DNA of 7,673 nucleotides from Promethearchaeota archaeon (GTDB lineage Archaea; Asgardarchaeota; Lokiarchaeia; Sigynarchaeales; SOKP01): the NCBI GenBank assembly GCA_016839425.1, contig JAEOUI010000159.1, forward strand, positions 1 through 7,673, written 5' to 3'. Made by a program: the position numbers and the translations under genes. Below, piece by piece: positions 5,388-7,673 of the stretch (the first letter of the stretch is position 1; every line of letters begins with the position of its first letter). Under the pieces are notes generated by a model, which saw only the letters and a program-made list of their open reading frames with translations, did not search any database and had not been told where the DNA came from.

Positions 5388-6317
5388 ATGAAACTCGAAG
5401 TAGAGATCGCTGGTTTAAAGCTAAAATCCCCTTTAATATTAGCTTCAGGAGTCTTGGGAGTATCCTATTCTTCTATGAAGAGATTTATAGGTGCTGGTGG
5501 TGGAGCGGTAACATCGAAATCAATTGGACCAAAATCAAGAAGAGGATATAAGAATCCCTCAATTATCGAATTAAATCCTGGAACATTTCTAAATGCTGTA
5601 GGGCTAGGAAATCCAGGCATAGAAGAGTTCGTTGTTGATATAAGGGAAGCAAAAAAAAATAACATTCCTCTAATCGTAAGTGTTTTTGGGGATTCAAACG
5701 AAACTTATTTAGATGTAGCTTTAAAAGCGGAAAAAGCAGGCGCAGATGCCGTGGAACTTAACATCTCGTGTCCTCACGCGGAAGTTTCTTCTATTGGAAT
5801 TGACGCTCGCCTTACTAGAGAACTAGTTATTATGATGAAAGATCGATTAACCATACCAATACTTGTCAAATTAAATCCTAATGTTACTAATTTAAACGAG
5901 ATAGCACTTGCTGCCGAAGAAGGAGGTGCTGATGGCGTTGTTGCGATTAACACTATTAGTGCAATGGCAATAGATGTAAATACAATGTGCCCTATTCTTT
6001 CGCATGGAAGTGGTGGGCTTTCAGGAAAAGCCATTCATCCAATAGCGGTAAAAAAGATTTATGATCTCTATAAAATCTTGAAAATTCCTGTTATTGGATG
6101 TGGAGGTGTTTTTAATTGGGAGGATGTCATTGAATTTATTCTTGCAGGCGCATCAGCTGTTCAAATTGGTAGTGCTTTGAGTGAAGGGATGGAAATATTG
6201 GGCACAATTACAGATGGACTTAATGAATATATGAGAACACATGATTTTGGGTCAATAAATGAGATGATAGGGTTGGCTCACAAATATCAACTTCAGGAGG
6301 TTCCAGATTTTGATTAA
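5388..6317 (+). CDS. pyrD: Dihydroorotate dehydrogenase, type 1B catalytic subunit
   Basis: It oxidises dihydroorotate to orotate in UMP synthesis, using FMN in a TIM barrel, in the cytoplasm. Residues seen: SPLILASGVLG (14-24), TSKSIG (42-47) with the FMN/substrate lysine K44, LNAVGLGNPG (68-77), ELNISCPH (123-130) with C128 as catalytic base, VKLNPN (160-165) with K161, AINT (186-189), GSGGLSG (207-213), and GCGGV (237-241) before AVQIGSAL (257-264), the FMN-phosphate loops. A catalytic cysteine rather than serine, together with the adjoining pyrK, marks the class as 1B, which uses NAD+ through PyrK. Its 309 residues are full length. The ATG at 5388 directly begins the family's beta-strand (MKLEVEIAGLKLKSPL). 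It overlaps pyrK by 8 bases. Confidence 0.97.
   Translation: MKLEVEIAGLKLKSPLILASGVLGVSYSSMKRFIGAGGGAVTSKSIGPKSRRGYKNPSIIELNPGTFLNAVGLGNPGIEEFVVDIREAKKNNIPLIVSVFGDSNETYLDVALKAEKAGADAVELNISCPHAEVSSIGIDARLTRELVIMMKDRLTIPILVKLNPNVTNLNEIALAAEEGGADGVVAINTISAMAIDVNTMCPILSHGSGGLSGKAIHPIAVKKIYDLYKILKIPVIGCGGVFNWEDVIEFILAGASAVQIGSALSEGMEILGTITDGLNEYMRTHDFGSINEMIGLAHKYQLQEVPDFD
6295..6300 (+). promoter_or_regulatory. pyrK: AGGAGG ribosome binding site that sets the pyrK start
   Basis: A perfect AGGAGG within the end of pyrD lies 9 bases before the TTG at 6310 and 24 bases before the next in-frame ATG at 6325. The spacing supports TTG as the start and shows that this archaeon uses Shine-Dalgarno initiation inside operons. 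Confidence 0.75.
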
Positions 6318-7149
6318 TGAGAAAATGCAAACTGTAAAAATAGCAAGAATTATAAACGAATGTGAAGGAATTCGAACGCTCTCTTTTAAAATGGAATCTC
6401 GTTCTGCTCCAGCACCAGGTCAATTTGCAATGATATGGGTTCCAAGTGTAGATGAAATACCCATGTCTATCTCTTCAAGCGATGAAAGAGGATTTTGGTC
6501 AATTACGGTTAAATCTGTGGGTGAATGTACTCGAAGTTTAAATTCATTAAAAGTTGGTGATTATATTGGTGTTAAAGGCCCTCTTGGGAATTCCTTTCCA
6601 TTCCCAAAAGATAAAAATAAAAACATTTTTATTGTAGGGGGAGGAATGGGAATGGCTCCCTTGAAGTTTTTGGCTCAAAAATTATCAGGAGAGGGTTTTA
6701 AATACACGGTTATAGAAGGAGCAAAAAAGGATGATGCTTTGGTTTTTGTTGATGAAATTCACGAGATAACTCGAGATTCTCACGATTTTTATTGCTGTAC
6801 AGACAATGGAAGCTACGGCGATAAAGGTACTGCTGTAGATGTATTTAAAAAAATAATAAATGAACGATCAAATGAAGATATTGAAGATACGATTGTTTAT
6901 TCTTGTGGTCCGGAGTTGATGATATATGGGTTATTTGAAACTTGTAAAGCTTTGAATATTGAATTTTACGCAAGTCTTGAACGTATTATGCGATGCGGTT
7001 TTGGATTATGTGGATTATGCTCTTTAGATCCCGTAGGATTACTAGTGTGTAAGGACGGACCAATATTTAATGCTGAAGAATTGAGTAATATTAAAGATTT
7101 TGGTAAATCAAAAAGGGACTTCACGGGTAAAAAAGTTCCATTAAATTGA
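6310..7149 (+). CDS. pyrK: Dihydroorotate dehydrogenase electron-transfer subunit PyrK
   Basis: This subunit passes electrons from PyrD's FMN through a [2Fe-2S] cluster and FAD to NAD+. Its domains are in the usual ferredoxin-reductase order. An FAD-binding barrel covers about 1-97, with PGQFAMIWVP (36-45) and the flavin motif IPMSIS (50-55). A NAD-binding domain follows, with IVGGGMGMAPL (108-118) and YSCGPELM (197-204). The C-terminal cluster has C229, C234, C237 and C247 (C-x4-C-x2-C-x9-C), followed by KDGPIF, as is typical. It has 279 residues, a normal length. The start is TTG at 6310, supported by AGGAGG nine bases upstream; it overlaps the end of pyrD by 8 bases, so the two are translationally coupled. 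The hypothetical gene at 7168 follows after 18 bases. Confidence 0.96.
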   Translation: MINEKMQTVKIARIINECEGIRTLSFKMESRSAPAPGQFAMIWVPSVDEIPMSISSSDERGFWSITVKSVGECTRSLNSLKVGDYIGVKGPLGNSFPFPKDKNKNIFIVGGGMGMAPLKFLAQKLSGEGFKYTVIEGAKKDDALVFVDEIHEITRDSHDFYCCTDNGSYGDKGTAVDVFKKIINERSNEDIEDTIVYSCGPELMIYGLFETCKALNIEFYASLERIMRCGFGLCGLCSLDPVGLLVCKDGPIFNAEELSNIKDFGKSKRDFTGKKVPLN

Positions 7150-7167
7150 AAAATTTAAAGAATCAAA

Positions 7168-7413
7168 TTGACAAAATTAACTCTTCCAAGGTTTTTCATT
7201 TTTGGTCGAAGACCAGTAAAATTCATAAATACTCCAGAAGGAGGTATGGATGTCTTAGCTTTTGATTGGGAATCAGGCAAGTTTAAAAGAGATTTAAATT
7301 ACTTGGCTAAATATTTCAACCATCCACCAGAATTAGAAGAAATATCAGAAAAGGAATTTAATGTCATCGTGAACCGTTTAATATGCGAGCTTAAAGATCC
7401 TAATACGAAATAA
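7168..7413 (+). CDS. Small conserved-looking hypothetical protein downstream of pyrK
   Basis: An 81-residue protein with no family I can name. It opens with short beta-like segments: LPRFFIFGRRPVKFI (6-20), EGGMDVLAFDWESGKFKRD (24-42). It then has a helix around LNYLAKYF (43-50) and a C-terminal helix EKEFNVIVNRLICELK (61-76). The G-G-x-D-x-L-x-F-x-W-x-[ST]-G-x-F pattern looks like a real conserved domain rather than chance. There is no signal peptide, membrane segment or cysteine cluster (one Cys, C73). The only start in range is TTG at 7168, without a clear Shine-Dalgarno. It lies 18 bases after pyrK on the same strand, so it is probably in the pyrDK transcript. It ends before a hairpin and T-tract. 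The function is unknown. Confidence 0.75.
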   Translation: MTKLTLPRFFIFGRRPVKFINTPEGGMDVLAFDWESGKFKRDLNYLAKYFNHPPELEEISEKEFNVIVNRLICELKDPNTK

Positions 7414-7442
7414 TAACAATATAGACTCCTAACATAAATTTT

Positions 7443-7491
7443 AAGTCGTATTAATGATTTAAATAAGTGATTATCTCTAATACGATTTTTT
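7443..7491 (+). terminator. 11-bp stem (one G-U) followed by T6, terminator-like, between pyrK unit and elp3
   Basis: Left arm 7443-7453 (AAGTCGTATTA) pairs with right arm 7478-7488 (TAATACGATTT), with one G-U pair and eight consecutive perfect pairs in the centre (TCGTATTA/TAATACGA). The loop is 24 bases. T6 occupies 7486-7491. The loop also contains TTTAAATA (7458-7465), which could be the TATA box of the next gene, so the repeat may be an operator rather than, or as well as, a terminator. Confidence 0.45.
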
Positions 7492-7501
7492 ACTTGATTT
7501 T

Positions 7502-7673
7502 ATGGGTCAATTTAACGATACTGAGAAAGTAAGACAAATAGCGCGTGCTATCATTGATTATATATTAAAAAATCCGAGCGTCAATAAGTCAAAGATAACC
7601 AACATAAAAGCAAAATTTTCTAAAAAGTTTTCTCATGATGGTGTTATTAAAAACGCAACGATTTTAGAAATGG
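7502..7673 (+). CDS. elp3: N-terminus of probable Elp3 (tRNA uridine-34 carboxymethyl-modifying enzyme), cut by window edge
   Basis: Fifty-seven codons are visible and the frame is still open at the window end. They form an N-terminal helical segment: a helix (KVRQIARAIIDYILKN), then VNKSKITNIKAKFSKKF and VIKNATILEM. This resembles the archaeal Elp3 N-terminal region, in which a basic LxxxKxxxxKxY stretch is followed by a PxNxEIL motif before the radical-SAM domain. The diagnostic features of Elp3 (the radical-SAM cysteine motif and the acetyltransferase domain) lie beyond the window, so the call rests on this segment only. Elp3 modifies wobble U34 of tRNA using SAM and acetyl-CoA. The ATG at 7502 has no Shine-Dalgarno. 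Codons upstream in frame offer no other start. A different helix-rich N-terminal domain cannot be ruled out. Confidence 0.62.
   Translation, partial: MGQFNDTEKVRQIARAIIDYILKNPSVNKSKITNIKAKFSKKFSHDGVIKNATILEM

Noticed and set aside
6310..6325. ATG at 6325 as the start of pyrK
   Set aside because: The AGGAGG at 6295-6300 is too far from it (24 bases) but ideally spaced from the TTG at 6310.
1..7673. Mobile element, CRISPR array, toxin-antitoxin or defence island
   Set aside because: No transposase, integrase, direct-repeat array or toxin-like pair is seen. The regulator belongs to a widespread archaeal chromosomal family and the other recognised genes are housekeeping.

Overview
The window comes from an AT-rich archaeon. 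Several genes are specific to archaea or shared only by archaea and eukaryotes: a fibrillarin/Nop5 pair for box C/D RNA-guided 2'-O-methylation, an archaeal-type RNase HII, a Prx6-type peroxiredoxin with the archaeal WWFC tail, the archaeal Cro/C1-family regulator with its extra N- and C-terminal domains, and a probable archaeal Elp3. Start sites also look archaeal. Some genes have a TATA-like box about 25 bases before a start codon with no Shine-Dalgarno sequence (leaderless style), and others inside operons have a clear one. The lineage cannot be fixed from the sequence alone; low GC and frequent TTG starts do not decide it.

Layout. At bases 1-50 a gene reads leftward out of the window and only its first 16 codons are visible. 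Bases 51-257 hold no long gene but carry palindromes and a short GC-richer island. Then come, rightward, a Cro/C1 HTH regulator (258-1304), a U-tract terminator, and a two-gene unit of an unrecognised cysteine-rich protein (1396-1836) and RNase HII (1850-2521). This unit meets the leftward nop5-flpA operon (4473 to 2541) tail to tail. A 149-base divergent promoter region separates nop5 from a rightward peroxiredoxin (4623-5318). Next is a pyrimidine unit, pyrD (5388-6317) and pyrK (6310-7149), which overlap by 8 bases, followed by an 81-codon conserved-looking hypothetical gene. The window ends in the first 57 codons of a probable elp3 (from 7502).

How the genes work together. Fibrillarin (methyltransferase) and Nop5 (scaffold) are two of the three core proteins of the archaeal C/D sRNP. 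PyrD and PyrK form the type 1B dihydroorotate dehydrogenase, which passes electrons from dihydroorotate through FMN, [2Fe-2S] and FAD to NAD+. RNase HII removes ribonucleotides from DNA and carries a PCNA-binding-like tail. Elp3 would modify wobble uridines in tRNA.

Most of the window is housekeeping, and I see no mobile element, CRISPR array or obvious new defence system. The most interesting signals are regulatory or subtle: a palindrome (ATTTG-N3/4-CAAATGG) in front of both the regulator and the cysteine-rich gene/rnhB unit; an inverted repeat flanking the pyrD TATA-like box; a peroxiredoxin that lacks the proline of the PxxxTxxC motif; and two small uncharacterised proteins next to well-known housekeeping genes.
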